A DNA stretch of 64,000 nt from Lachnoanaerobaculum umeaense (GCF_003589745.1 NZ_CP032364.1:2108001-2172000); one strand, 5' to 3'. Shown: positions 40,995 to 48,049, numbered from the stretch's first letter. Made by a program: numbers and translations. Notes: generated by a model not told the origin, from the sequence alone.

Positions 40995-41155
40995 ATAAAA
41001 AATAGGTGAAAATCTTTTTGGTATTTCAGCAACTATATGCAACAGTTCCTATCCGCAACCCTTCCCTCTATAGTTGCTGTAATCTTTACAGTTATTTCCT
41101 GACCACCTGACAATATCTCTTTATACTCTTTCGTAAACTCTATGTTCTCTCTTTT
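40903..41155 (+). repeat. Direct repeat unit 1 (repressor linker plus antisense remnant)
   Basis: About 250 bp covering the linker end of the repressor gene and the inverse small-gene remnant. It is about 90 percent alike by eye to 41419-41665. A third, shorter copy of the linker part is at 42283-42362. These repeats are the likely crossover points for the tandem immunity modules. Confidence 0.75.
41000..41155 (-). pseudogene. Remnant of the 62-residue small gene (copy 2)
   Basis: The minus-strand sequence matches most of the gene at 40064-40252 (TTTCAGCAACTATATGCA..., CCCTCTATAGTTGCTGTAAT) but carries a deletion near 41049-41055 that disrupts the frame. It has no Cro-like gene attached. Confidence 0.65.
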
Positions 41156-41176
41156 GTACTAGTAAAGGAGGTATAT

Positions 41177-41509
41177 ATGTCGCTAAACGATAGAATCAAA
41201 GAAGCTAGATTGTCTAAAAATCTAACTCAAGAACAGTTGGCTGCTTCAATTGGAGTAGCTAAAACCACAGTAACCGGATATGAAAAAGGTACTAGCCAGC
41301 CAAGTATTGAAACATTAGCTAAAATCATGGAGGCTTTAGAAATAGATGCTAATTATCTATGGCAAGATGAAACAGACTTCAATTTTACCGTCTCATATAA
41401 AGAAATGAATAGTATTAAAAAATACCGCACTCTTGATAATCACGGTAAAGAGCTTGTTACATGGGTACTTAATAAGGAATATGAAAGAGTTACTGATACC
41501 AAGCTCTAA
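41177..41509 (+). CDS. XRE repressor, HTH plus linker only, second truncated copy
   Basis: 110 residues, ATG with AAAGGAGG. A different HTH (LNDRIKEARLSKNLTQEQLAASIGVAKTTVTGYEKGTSQPSIETLAKI in pieces) joined to the same linker (KKYRTLDNHGKELVTWVLNKEYERVTDTKL). No switch-type operator region lies upstream, only the small-gene remnant, so its own Cro and operators seem to have been lost. It may be transcribed from switch A as the second gene of that unit. Confidence 0.85.
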   Translation: MSLNDRIKEARLSKNLTQEQLAASIGVAKTTVTGYEKGTSQPSIETLAKIMEALEIDANYLWQDETDFNFTVSYKEMNSIKKYRTLDNHGKELVTWVLNKEYERVTDTKL

Positions 41510-41662
41510 ATAAAAAATAGGCGAAAATCTTCTTGGTATTTCAGCAACTATATGCAGCAGTTCCTTTATATCTGTAATCTTTCCCTCTATAGTTGCTGTA
41601 ATCTTTACAGTTATTTCCTGACCACCTGACAATATCTCTTTATATTCTTTAGTAAACCACAC
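41393..41662 (-). pseudogene. Copy 3 of the small gene, 3' end replaced
   Basis: 89-codon frame. The first ~50 residues match 40064-40252 (WFTKEYKEILSGGQEITVKITATIEGKITDIKELLHIVAEIPRRF in pieces). The rest reads antisense through the end of the repressor 41177-41509, so the original C terminus is lost. It may be translated but is probably a duplication by-product. Confidence 0.55.
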
Positions 41663-41665
41663 ATT
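41419..41665 (+). repeat. Direct repeat unit 2
   Basis: Second copy of the 40903-41155 unit, containing the linker end of the 41177 repressor and the third small-gene copy. See 40903. Confidence 0.75.
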
Positions 41666-41669
41666 CCTC

Positions 41670-41894
41670 CTAACTTGCCTTGTCCTCTCTCTTGTACTCC
41701 CTTAATTCAGACGGAGTAATTTCAATAGCATTGCATATATCAAACAACTCATTAGCATCTAACTTCCTACGCTTCAACAGTATTGATGACAGTTTTGAAT
41801 CAGATAAATTTGCCATCTCAGCCACCCTTTTCTGCGAATAACCTTTATCCCATAGGAACGCTTTCAACTTATCTCTGATATCCACATTATTCAT
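41670..41894 (-). CDS. Cro-like XRE repressor, switch B
   Basis: 74 residues with a single HTH: DIRDKLKAFLWDKGYSQKRVAEMANLSDSKLSSILLKRRKLDANELFDICNAI in pieces. It is unlike the switch A Cro except in fold and in the C-terminal end (Y.REDKAS in B, YKREEKAS in A). It faces the ACTNA...TGAGT operators. Confidence 0.82.
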   Translation of the reverse strand: MNNVDIRDKLKAFLWDKGYSQKRVAEMANLSDSKLSSILLKRRKLDANELFDICNAIEITPSELREYKREDKAS

Positions 41895-41920
41895 TCAAAT
41901 ATATCCTTTCCTTTTGTTTT

Positions 41921-42033
41921 ACTCATTATTTGAGTTTAATAAGACAATATCACTAAATTTTTGAGAAGTCAATATATTAATACTAATTTTTTGAGTTTTT
42001 TGTATTGATTTTCAAAAAATAATAAGTTATATT
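41921..42033. promoter_or_regulatory. Immunity switch B: two divergent promoters and three operators
   Basis: Operators ACTCATTATTTGAGT (41921-41935), ACTAAATTTTTGAGA (41952-41966) and ACTAATTTTTTGAGT (41982-41996), spaced 31 and 30 bp exactly as in switch A. Leftward promoter: -35 TTGACT (41967-41972), -10 TATTGT (41944-41949). Rightward promoter: -35 TTGATT (42005-42010), -10 TATATT (42028-42033). Both spacers are 17 bp. The geometry matches switch A within 2 bp, but the operators are of a different sequence. Confidence 0.82.
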
Positions 42034-42050
42034 ATCTCTAGGAGGTATAT

Positions 42051-42773
42051 ATGACTAAACAAGAAATTGGACTAGTTTTAAAAAATATAAGAATTCAAAA
42101 AGGACTAACTCAAAAAGAAGTAGCTGAAAAAATAGGTAGAAGACAACAAATTATTGGACACTGGGAAACTGGTTATGCTCAACCTGATGCTAATACTTTA
42201 TTTACATTATGTGATATATATGGAGTGTCTATTGATGATGCCTTTGGTTTCTCTAAGCCGTCGCTTTATGACAGCTTACTAAAAAAATATAAAACCTTAG
42301 ATGATCACGGTAAAGAGCTTGTTACATTGGTACTTGATAAGGAATATGAAAGAGTTACCGATAATAAAAATGTTACTATCATACAGGAAGAGAAAACGCC
42401 TTATAAGACTATAACTTCTCTCTGTATGTATCCTTATGTGCTTGGCGGTGCCAGTGCCGGAGCTACTTCTTTTATGACTGATATAGACATAGAAACAGTA
42501 CAAGCTCCACTCTGTCCCGGAGCGGACTTTATCATACAGGTAAGCGGTGACAGTATGGAACCTACTTTCTATGACGGTGATAAGGTGTATGTCAAGAAAA
42601 TGACTTCACTTGATATCGGTGATGTAGGCATTTTTATGATAAACGGCTCTGAAGTATATATAAAGGAACTTGGAAAAAACGGACTTATATCACATAATCA
42701 AAAGTATAAGACTATCAAACCTGCAGAATTTAAAGAAATTCAAATAATAGGTAAGGTGTTAGGAAAGATATAG
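42051..42773 (+). CDS. CI-like repressor, HTH plus S24 peptidase (LexA/CI type)
   Basis: 240 residues with AGGAGG ahead. HTH 5-60 (IGLVLKNIRIQKGLTQKEVAEKIGRRQQIIGHWETG), linker 78-105 (KKYKTLDDHGKELVTLVLDKEYERVTDNK), then the S24 domain with the Ala-Gly cleavage region GGASAGATS, catalytic Ser168 (SGDSMEPTFYDGD) and Lys205 (EVYIKEL). It keeps the lysogenic state; RecA-stimulated self-cleavage would induce the phage. It is the only copy in this region with the cleavable domain, so it is probably the active prophage repressor. Confidence 0.93.
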   Translation: MTKQEIGLVLKNIRIQKGLTQKEVAEKIGRRQQIIGHWETGYAQPDANTLFTLCDIYGVSIDDAFGFSKPSLYDSLLKKYKTLDDHGKELVTLVLDKEYERVTDNKNVTIIQEEKTPYKTITSLCMYPYVLGGASAGATSFMTDIDIETVQAPLCPGADFIIQVSGDSMEPTFYDGDKVYVKKMTSLDIGDVGIFMINGSEVYIKELGKNGLISHNQKYKTIKPAEFKEIQIIGKVLGKI

Positions 42774-42798
42774 AAATATAAGAGGGAGTAAATTTACT

Positions 42799-43668
42799 GT
42801 GACGACTTTAAAAATTCCGGCAAGACTTAACTTGGATTTTACTGGGTATAAATATATGTCAGATTTATTTTCATATATTTGTAACTGCTATGACAACTAT
42901 ATTACTTTAGACTTCTCTGATGTAAAGTATTTTGATGCGGGTTTTGTCGCATTCTTAGGCGGTATGTATGATTATTCAAAATCATGTGGCAAGTATATTA
43001 ATTTATCATTTACAAATTATACTCGTGCTTACAAATACTTTTTTGATTCCGGTCTATGGACTTATATAAATCAAACCGGAGTACCGTCAAATCAAAATGC
43101 AATTCAGTTTGGTAACTTTAAGTACGTTGATTATAATGTCACTAATGTTTATACCAACAAGTTTATAGACTTGGCACCTATAACATTGTCTAGTAGAGCA
43201 AAAGAACATATTTCTTTCAACCTTATTGAGCTGTTCACGAATGCAATAGAACATTCTGAATCATCTTTAGGCTGCTATGCTTGTGGCCACTGGATGCCAA
43301 AGCAGAATACTCTTGTATTTTCAATATATGATTCAGGAATCGGAATTCCAAATAAAATAAAGAGAATTTACTCGAATTACTCATCCGAATATGCTGTTAG
43401 GTGGGCTTTTGAAATGGGAAATTCAACGACACAACTGGAAAACGGTATCATCCCAAGAGGAATGGGACTTTACTATTTAAAGGATTTTATTCGTGCAAAT
43501 AAGGGTTCATTACGAATTCTCTCAAACGATATATACTATGAATACAAAGACGGTGGAGATTCAGAATCTTTTAAGGTGATAGATTCTCCTATTCATGGTA
43601 CACTTATTACTGTAAAGGTAATTCCTGATAGTCTTAACCTATATTGTTTAAAAGGAGAACAAATATAA
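42799..43668 (+). CDS. STAS-like plus GHKL-ATPase protein (partner-switch kinase-like)
   Basis: 289 residues from a GTG with GAGGGAG ahead, 25 bp after the CI gene. Residues about 30-70 (YITLDFSDVKYFDAGFVAFLGGMYDYSK) look like a STAS-type strand-helix unit. Residues 135-275 are a GHKL ATPase: N box NLIELFTNAIEHSE (141-154), G1 DSGIGIP (178-184), G2 GMGLYYL (221-227). There is no phospho-acceptor histidine domain, so it resembles anti-sigma-type ATPases rather than a sensor kinase. It is the first gene of an overlapping trio, and is transcribed with the repressor, so it is likely expressed in the lysogen. Confidence 0.78.
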   Translation: MTTLKIPARLNLDFTGYKYMSDLFSYICNCYDNYITLDFSDVKYFDAGFVAFLGGMYDYSKSCGKYINLSFTNYTRAYKYFFDSGLWTYINQTGVPSNQNAIQFGNFKYVDYNVTNVYTNKFIDLAPITLSSRAKEHISFNLIELFTNAIEHSESSLGCYACGHWMPKQNTLVFSIYDSGIGIPNKIKRIYSNYSSEYAVRWAFEMGNSTTQLENGIIPRGMGLYYLKDFIRANKGSLRILSNDIYYEYKDGGDSESFKVIDSPIHGTLITVKVIPDSLNLYCLKGEQI

Positions 43669-44039
43669 TGGACAAAATAATAAAATTAAAAGAACATATA
43701 AAAGAAGCTGCTACTAAGCAGTCAGGTGAATGGCTCAGAGCTAAGCTTGAGGAGTGTATATCATCCGGCAATAATGACTCTGTTACCATTGATTTTGACG
43801 GTATTGATAAGTTTTCTTCACAGTTTTTCAATAACAGTTTTTCCGCATTGGTAATTAAATACAAAGGCTCAAATTTTCTATCAAAGTTTAACAAGATAAA
43901 TCTTAGTGAAACCGGAGAATTTTTATTTCAATCATCAATAAGCAATGCTCTTATGTTGCTTGAAAATATTGATAAGAGAGAAGCTATGAGCGAAATTGTA
44001 AATAATGCTCCAAAGAAGGTAAATAAATATGAAGCCTGA
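43668..44039 (+). CDS. DUF4325/STAS-like protein
   Basis: 123 residues from ATG 43668-43670, overlapping the previous stop as TAATG, with AAAGGAG ahead. Helical N terminus (IKLKEHIKEAATKQSGEWLRAKLEE), then the DUF4325-like stretch SVTIDFDGIDKFSSQFFNNSFSALVIKYKG and a helix (FLFQSSISNALMLLENI). STAS-like proteins pair with GHKL ATPases in partner-switching (SpoIIAA/SpoIIAB type). It would be the regulatory partner of the upstream ATPase. Confidence 0.75.
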   Translation: MDKIIKLKEHIKEAATKQSGEWLRAKLEECISSGNNDSVTIDFDGIDKFSSQFFNNSFSALVIKYKGSNFLSKFNKINLSETGEFLFQSSISNALMLLENIDKREAMSEIVNNAPKKVNKYEA

Positions 44040-44613
44040 TTGTATTCGTGATATTTCCAAGTTTAGCAGTATGGATTCCAATAGACCTTATTTTTTGGAT
44101 ACAAATATTTTATACTGGTACTGTTATCCTAATTATGCATTGCTTAACAGTAATAAGGTTCATAGACAGTCCGAAATCTACATAAACTTTGTTGACAATC
44201 TGGTATACAATGGCAATCCTATCTTTACCAGTGTATATAATATGTCCGAGCTGTTATATACTGTAGAAAAGAATGAATTTGAATTATATAAATCAAAGCA
44301 GGGTACTGATATTACTTTGAAAGAATTTAGACGCATAACAAATAGATCTGATTTAAAAACTACTTTATTGGTGTGTATAGAAAATATTAAAAACATATGT
44401 AAGATTCTTGATTATCACTCAGGTCCTGACATTCTTGATGAGTTCGTGTCATCTATAGACAAACATCATTGTGATAATTATGACTATATAATCCTAAAAA
44501 ATTGCATTGCAGATAACAAGAAGCATATAATATCTGACGATGCGGATTTTGCCACAATGGACGGTTTTACTCTATATACTGCTAACAGTTATGCTTTAAA
44601 CCCTACTGTATAA
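44029..44613 (+). CDS. PIN-domain-like nuclease
   Basis: 194 residues; its ATG overlaps the previous gene by 11 bp. PIN pattern: RPYFLDTNILYWY (Asp24), NMSELLYTVE (Glu74), a helical middle, then CDNYDYIILKNCIADNKKHIISDDADFATMDGF with Asp152 and Asp170-173. PIN proteins cut RNA and are common toxins. Third gene of a coupled trio with a GHKL ATPase and a STAS-like protein, so its activity may be switched by them. A minus-strand terminator follows directly. Confidence 0.75.
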   Translation: MKPDCIRDISKFSSMDSNRPYFLDTNILYWYCYPNYALLNSNKVHRQSEIYINFVDNLVYNGNPIFTSVYNMSELLYTVEKNEFELYKSKQGTDITLKEFRRITNRSDLKTTLLVCIENIKNICKILDYHSGPDILDEFVSSIDKHHCDNYDYIILKNCIADNKKHIISDDADFATMDGFTLYTANSYALNPTV

Positions 44614-44617
44614 CTAT

Positions 44618-44657
44618 AAAAATAAAGAGCCACCCTACACTAAGTGCCGGATGACTC
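44618..44657 (-). terminator. Minus-strand hairpin terminator in the integrase leader
   Basis: GAGTCATCCGGCAC and GTGTAGGGTGGCTC (on the minus strand) form a long stem with one mismatch when G-U pairs are allowed, followed by TTTATTTTTAT. Read on the plus strand the stem has four mismatches and no T tract. It therefore points to a leftward transcript from within or upstream of the integrase gene. Confidence 0.65.
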
Positions 44658-44781
44658 TATACATACTATTGCAAGCTGTTGCTTTCAACAATATGCCCTG
44701 AACAAGTTATATTGTACCATAATAGCAGCCGTTTTTGCAATGGCTGTTATTTTTGTACTCATTTTTAAGAAAGGAACGTTT

Positions 44782-45828
44782 ATGAGATTACCCAACTCTT
44801 TTGGATCGGTATATAAGCTGTCCGGAAAAAGAAGAAAGCCCTGGGCTGCAAGAAAGACAGTAGGCTGGAAAACTATAGAAGATACTATGCAATGTCACCC
44901 GATCTATCAATTTATAGGCTACTATGCTACCAGAGCTGAAGCCTTATCTGCTCTCACCGCATACAATGAGAATCCTTATGATTTAAAGGCTGATACAATT
45001 ACATTTAAAGAAGTATATGACAAGTGGTCTGATAAGCATTATGAAACTATAAAGAATGCAAATGGCTATAAGGCTGCATACTCTATATGCTCCACATTAT
45101 ATAATATGACTTTCAAGGATATTAAGCTTAGCCATCTACAGGCTGTAGTGGATCAGTCAGGGAAGAACACACCTACTTTAAGGAATCTTAGAAACTTATG
45201 GTCTTTGATGTGGGAATATGCTGTAATTCATGAGATTATCACCCCGGATAAAAGAGATATTATCAAATATGTGGATATAAGCAATGCCGGCAATCCGAAC
45301 GCTTATGATCGTAAGCCTTTCAGTAAGAAAGCTATCAAGTTACTTTGGAATGCTTCAGACTCCAATGAGTATATATCTGCTGCACTCATACTTATATATA
45401 CAGGCCTAAGGATTAGTGAACTGCTGGATCTGAAGAAAGAAGATGTACATCTTGATGAACGGTGGTTCTATGTGAAAGAGTCAAAAACATCTGCAGGTGT
45501 TAGAGAAGTACCGATAGCTGAAAAGATAGTACCTTTCTTTAAGTCCTGGATATCCAAGAAGAGTGATTATCTTATATGTACTCCTGAATGTAAGCATTTT
45601 ACATACAGAAATTACTACGACTCCTATTGGAAGCCGATCATGGATGCTCTGTCACTTAAATATACTCCGCACTGTACAAGACATACTTGTATCTCTCTTT
45701 TGACTGAAGTCGGAGTTGACGAAAGAATAATACAGCAAATTGTTGGCCACAAAGGGCAGAACGTGACACAGATAGTATATACACATGTTGACTTGCCGAA
45801 TAAGCTTGAAGCAATCAATAAGATATAA
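44782..45828 (+). CDS. int: Tyrosine integrase (att-proximal, likely the prophage integrase)
   Basis: 348 residues from ATG 44782-44784, 7 bp after AAAGGA. The frame is open back to 44644 but that part is a hydrophobic stretch unlike integrases. N-terminal arm-binding-like region (MRLPNSFGSVYKLSGKRRKPWAARKT, typical of Tn916/phage ICE-type integrases), core-binding domain to about 160, catalytic residues Arg in YTGLRISELL, HCTRHTC, VGHKGQNVTQIVYTHVD. It is 500 bp from the right att and next to arm-type repeats, so it is the best candidate for rpsI-directed integration. Confidence 0.92.
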   Translation: MRLPNSFGSVYKLSGKRRKPWAARKTVGWKTIEDTMQCHPIYQFIGYYATRAEALSALTAYNENPYDLKADTITFKEVYDKWSDKHYETIKNANGYKAAYSICSTLYNMTFKDIKLSHLQAVVDQSGKNTPTLRNLRNLWSLMWEYAVIHEIITPDKRDIIKYVDISNAGNPNAYDRKPFSKKAIKLLWNASDSNEYISAALILIYTGLRISELLDLKKEDVHLDERWFYVKESKTSAGVREVPIAEKIVPFFKSWISKKSDYLICTPECKHFTYRNYYDSYWKPIMDALSLKYTPHCTRHTCISLLTEVGVDERIIQQIVGHKGQNVTQIVYTHVDLPNKLEAINKI

Positions 45829-45846
45829 ATAAGATTTGAGGATAAT

Positions 45847-46203
45847 ATGGACAAGACTAAATATAAAAATACTCATAGAGATACTCACTATGATAGGCTG
45901 GAGCTGGCAGTACCAAAGGGTATGAAACAAATGATAAAATCTATGGCAACTGATAAGGGAATGTCTGTAAATTCTTACTTGATAGACCTTATAAGAAAGG
46001 ATCAGGAAGGAATCTTTAATACTATGCAGATAGCAGAAAAGAATAGGGAAAAGATATCCGGTATAAAAGGTAATATGCATGACGGCTATGATGTAATATT
46101 TAATGACGGCTATAAATGTCATTGTAGAACTAAAAAAGATGTAAGAAGCGCCATTATTTCATATCTTACGGAAGATTGTAAAAGTCTTACGGAAGATACC
46201 TAA
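45847..46203 (+). CDS. Ribbon-helix-helix DNA-binding protein downstream of integrase
   Basis: 118 residues. Arc-type N terminus: YDRLELAVPKGMKQMIKSMATDKGMSVNSYLIDLIRKD, then a C-terminal part (HDGYDVIFNDGYKCHCRTKKDVRSAIISYL). It starts 18 bp after integrase. Such partners may act as directionality factors or integrase regulators. It lies directly next to the arm-type repeats at 46210. Confidence 0.75.
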   Translation: MDKTKYKNTHRDTHYDRLELAVPKGMKQMIKSMATDKGMSVNSYLIDLIRKDQEGIFNTMQIAEKNREKISGIKGNMHDGYDVIFNDGYKCHCRTKKDVRSAIISYLTEDCKSLTEDT

Positions 46204-46209
46204 ATCCTT

Positions 46210-46241
46210 GTTACTAGTATGTTACTACCTTGTTACTAGTA
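46210..46241 (+). repeat. Putative integrase arm-type repeats, right end
   Basis: GTTACTAGTATGTT-ACTACC (46210-46229) and a second GTTACTAGTA (46232-46241). The first matches 2051-2070 at 19 of 20 bases. The location is about 100 bp inside the right att core. Confidence 0.5.
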
Positions 46242-46274
46242 AGCAAAATCAGACAGAATTTCAAACAAAGAAAA

Positions 46275-46312
46275 ACCCTGTATATCCAAGGTTTTTCTTG
46301 AATATACAGGGT
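46275..46312 (-). terminator. Phage-carried rpsI terminator
   Basis: ACCCTGTATAT (46275-46285) pairs with ATATACAGGGT (46302-46312), with an inner CAAG/CTTG; minus-strand tail TTTTTCTTTG. It lies 17 bp beyond the rpsI stop. It has the same layout as 1945-1982 but with compensating base changes. So the phage brings its own terminator for the gene it invades. Confidence 0.85.
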
Positions 46313-46328
46313 ATAATTTTGTGTCTTT

Positions 46329-46351
46329 ATTATCTCTTTGAGAACTGTGGA
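46329..46351. repeat. Right attachment site core within rpsI
   Basis: 23 bp identical to 1997-2019, covering the last seven codons region and stop of rpsI. To its right is the rpsI body, to its left is phage DNA. Confidence 0.9.
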
Positions 46352-46722
46352 GCTCTTCTCGCTGACTTAAGACCGTATTTCTTACGCTCTTTCATTCTTG
46401 GATCTCTTGTAAGGAATCCAGCCTTCTTTAAAGTTGGTCTGTACTCCTCATCTGCGTGAAGAAGTGCTCTTGATATACCATGTCTGATAGCTCCAGCCTG
46501 ACCTGTGAAACCACCACCACAAACATTTACAAGTACATCAAATTTATTTACATTGTCTGTAGCCACTAAAGGCTGACGAACAACAACCTTCAATGTCTCA
46601 AGACCAAAATACTCATCAATATCTCTTTTATTTATTGTTATCTTACCTGTTCCAGGTACAAGATATACTCTGGCGATAGAACTTTTTCTTCTACCTGTTC
46701 CGTAAAACTTATCGTTAGTCAT
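46330..46722 (-). CDS. rpsI: Ribosomal protein S9
   Basis: 130 residues: [39 protein letters not shown] in pieces, [20 protein letters not shown], and the invariant C terminus [10 protein letters not shown]9 is a small-subunit protein whose C-terminal tail touches P-site tRNA. The last codons and stop lie in the prophage att core, so the gene is intact although integration used its 3' end. It lies 23 bp after rplM in the same operon. Confidence 0.98.
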   Translation of the reverse strand: MTNDKFYGTGRRKSSIARVYLVPGTGKITINKRDIDEYFGLETLKVVVRQPLVATDNVNKFDVLVNVCGGGFTGQAGAIRHGISRALLHADEEYRPTLKKAGFLTRDPRMKERKKYGLKSARRAPQFSKR

Positions 46723-46745
46723 ACCATTCTCCTTCTTAAAGATTA

Positions 46746-47180
46746 TTAGCCTTTAATTTCCAATACTACCGGCTTCTGTGCCTGATGTCCATGAGTCTCG
46801 CCTGCATAAACATGAAGTTTTCTGTACATATCTCTACCAAGTGGTCCCTTTGGAAGCATGCCCTTGATGGCAAGCTCTACAACTCTCTCAGGCTTCTTTG
46901 CAAGAAGTTCACGAAGTGTTGTCTCTCTCATACCACCAACATACTCTGAATGGTTGTAATAAATCTTCTGATCTAACTTTTTACCTGTAACCTTCACCTC
47001 TGCAGCATTGATTACAATAACATAATCTCCACAATCAGCGTGTGGTGTAAATTCCGGTTTGTTTTTTCCTCTTAATACACTTGCAACCTCTGAAGCAAGT
47101 CGTCCCAATGTAGCTCCCTTTGCATCGACAACATACCATTTTCTGTCGATCTTATCCGGATTAGCCATAAAAGTTTTCAT
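46746..47180 (-). CDS. rplM: Ribosomal protein L13
   Basis: 144 residues: [58 protein letters not shown] in pieces, then [40 protein letters not shown]. An early-assembling large-subunit protein. It is the first gene of the rplM-rpsI pair, with a consensus promoter and a hairpin leader upstream. Confidence 0.98.
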   Translation of the reverse strand: MKTFMANPDKIDRKWYVVDAKGATLGRLASEVASVLRGKNKPEFTPHADCGDYVIVINAAEVKVTGKKLDQKIYYNHSEYVGGMRETTLRELLAKKPERVVELAIKGMLPKGPLGRDMYRKLHVYAGETHGHQAQKPVVLEIKG

Positions 47181-47222
47181 TGACTGACCTCCATTAATCT
47201 TTTAACTTCGCTTTATATGGAT

Positions 47223-47253
47223 AAATGCTTTCCGGGGCATTGGAATAAGCATT
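47223..47253 (-). promoter_or_regulatory. Hairpin in the rplM leader (possible L13 leader)
   Basis: AAATGCTT (47223-47230) pairs with AAGCATT (47247-47253) around a CCGGGGCATTGGAAT loop, 43 bp before the rplM start codon. Firmicutes carry an autoregulatory L13 leader at this place. Only the hairpin is visible here. Confidence 0.45.
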
Positions 47254-47276
47254 AATCTCTAATGTCACAATTAATA

Positions 47277-47305
47277 ATTATATTTAACTTATCTTTATTT
47301 GTCAA
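47277..47305 (-). promoter_or_regulatory. Consensus promoter of rplM-rpsI
   Basis: Minus strand: -35 TTGACA (47300-47305), 17-bp spacer, -10 TATAAT (47277-47282). A perfect consensus, as expected for a ribosomal protein operon. The leader is about 90 bp. Confidence 0.8.
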
Positions 47306-47456
47306 TACCAATATTTAAGCTTTTTAATTTTTTTATAAGCCATAAATGATAAAGTCCTAGTATACCACAAATAAAAATGTCCCACTTATGGTAGAATACT
47401 ATTTTGTATATTCTAACACTAGGAGGAACTGACTTATCAGAAAGGTTATTTTATCA

Positions 47457-48001
47457 ATGGATGAACAAAGAAAGTATGAAGTTATCAAAGGTCTGGTAGA
47501 TCACCCCGATACAGCTAATAAGGATAGAGCTGCTCTTATCCTAGGATGCACCAAAAGGCATATAAACCGTATGATACAGGGTTATATTAAAGATGGTAAA
47601 GCATTCTTTATTCATGGTAACAGAGGTAAGAAGCCGGCTACCACTATCTGCCCTGATGTCAGAAGTCAAGTTCTTGATCTATACAGAACTAAATACTACG
47701 AGGCTAACTTTGAACACTATACAGAGCTTCTAAAAAAGCATGAAGGCATAAGTATCTCTTCTTCCTCTGTAATGAGTATTTTGGAGTCAGAGTACATTCT
47801 ATCTCCAAAGGCTACAAAAGCTAAGCGTAGACGCATTAAGCAAACTCTCAGAGCTAAGAAGGAAGCTGCAACATCAAAAAAGGAATTATGGCATCTACAT
47901 TTGGCCATTGATGATGCCTCAGGTGTTGTCACAGGTGCCTGATTTGATACTCAGGAGACTCTTAATGGATACTACCATGTATTTGAGCAGATTCTTACGT
48001 A
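47457..48001 (+). pseudogene. ISNCY-type transposase remnant
   Basis: 161 codons are open, with HTH parts (VIKGLVDHPDTANKDRAALILGCTKRHINRMIQGYIKDGKAFFIHGNRGKKPATT in pieces) and the start of a DDE domain (HLHLAIDDASGVVTGA). A TGA at 47941-47943 stands where a Trp is expected, and the frame then goes on FDTQETLNGYYHVFEQILT to a TAA. About two-thirds of a normal transposase is missing. No terminal repeats are visible, so the copy is dead. Confidence 0.85.
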
Positions 48002-48049
48002 ATGCTTATATTTCAAAAGATAAAATGTTAAATATATAATTTTCTACAG

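Larger units (their letters stand above)
1997..46351. mobile_element. Complete 44.3-kb prophage: lambda/HK97-type head, P2-type contractile tail, integrated in the 3' end of rpsI
   Basis: Bounded by a perfect 23-bp direct repeat (1997-2019 and 46329-46351) that covers the last codons and stop of rpsI. One att copy plus the DNA between is 44,332 bp. Inside are lysis, tail, head, packaging, replication, immunity and integration modules in a canonical order. All structural genes that can be recognised are open, which suggests an inducible or recently active phage. Early and late genes run leftward; repressor, accessory and integrase genes run rightward. Confidence 0.95.

Noticed and set aside
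44644..44781. N-terminal extension of the att-proximal integrase with a membrane-like segment
   Set aside because: Integrase homology starts at MRLPNSFGSVYKL and a ribosome site (AAAGGA) lies just before 44782; the upstream part is better explained as leader DNA.
45652..46122. Leftward 156-codon ORF opposite integrase and the ribbon-helix-helix gene
   Set aside because: Fully antisense to two well-supported genes; hydrophobic composition is a by-product.
1997..46351. Element as an integrative conjugative element because of the Tn916-like integrase N terminus and several recombinases
   Set aside because: No relaxase, coupling protein or type IV secretion genes are present, while a complete head-tail-lysis set is.
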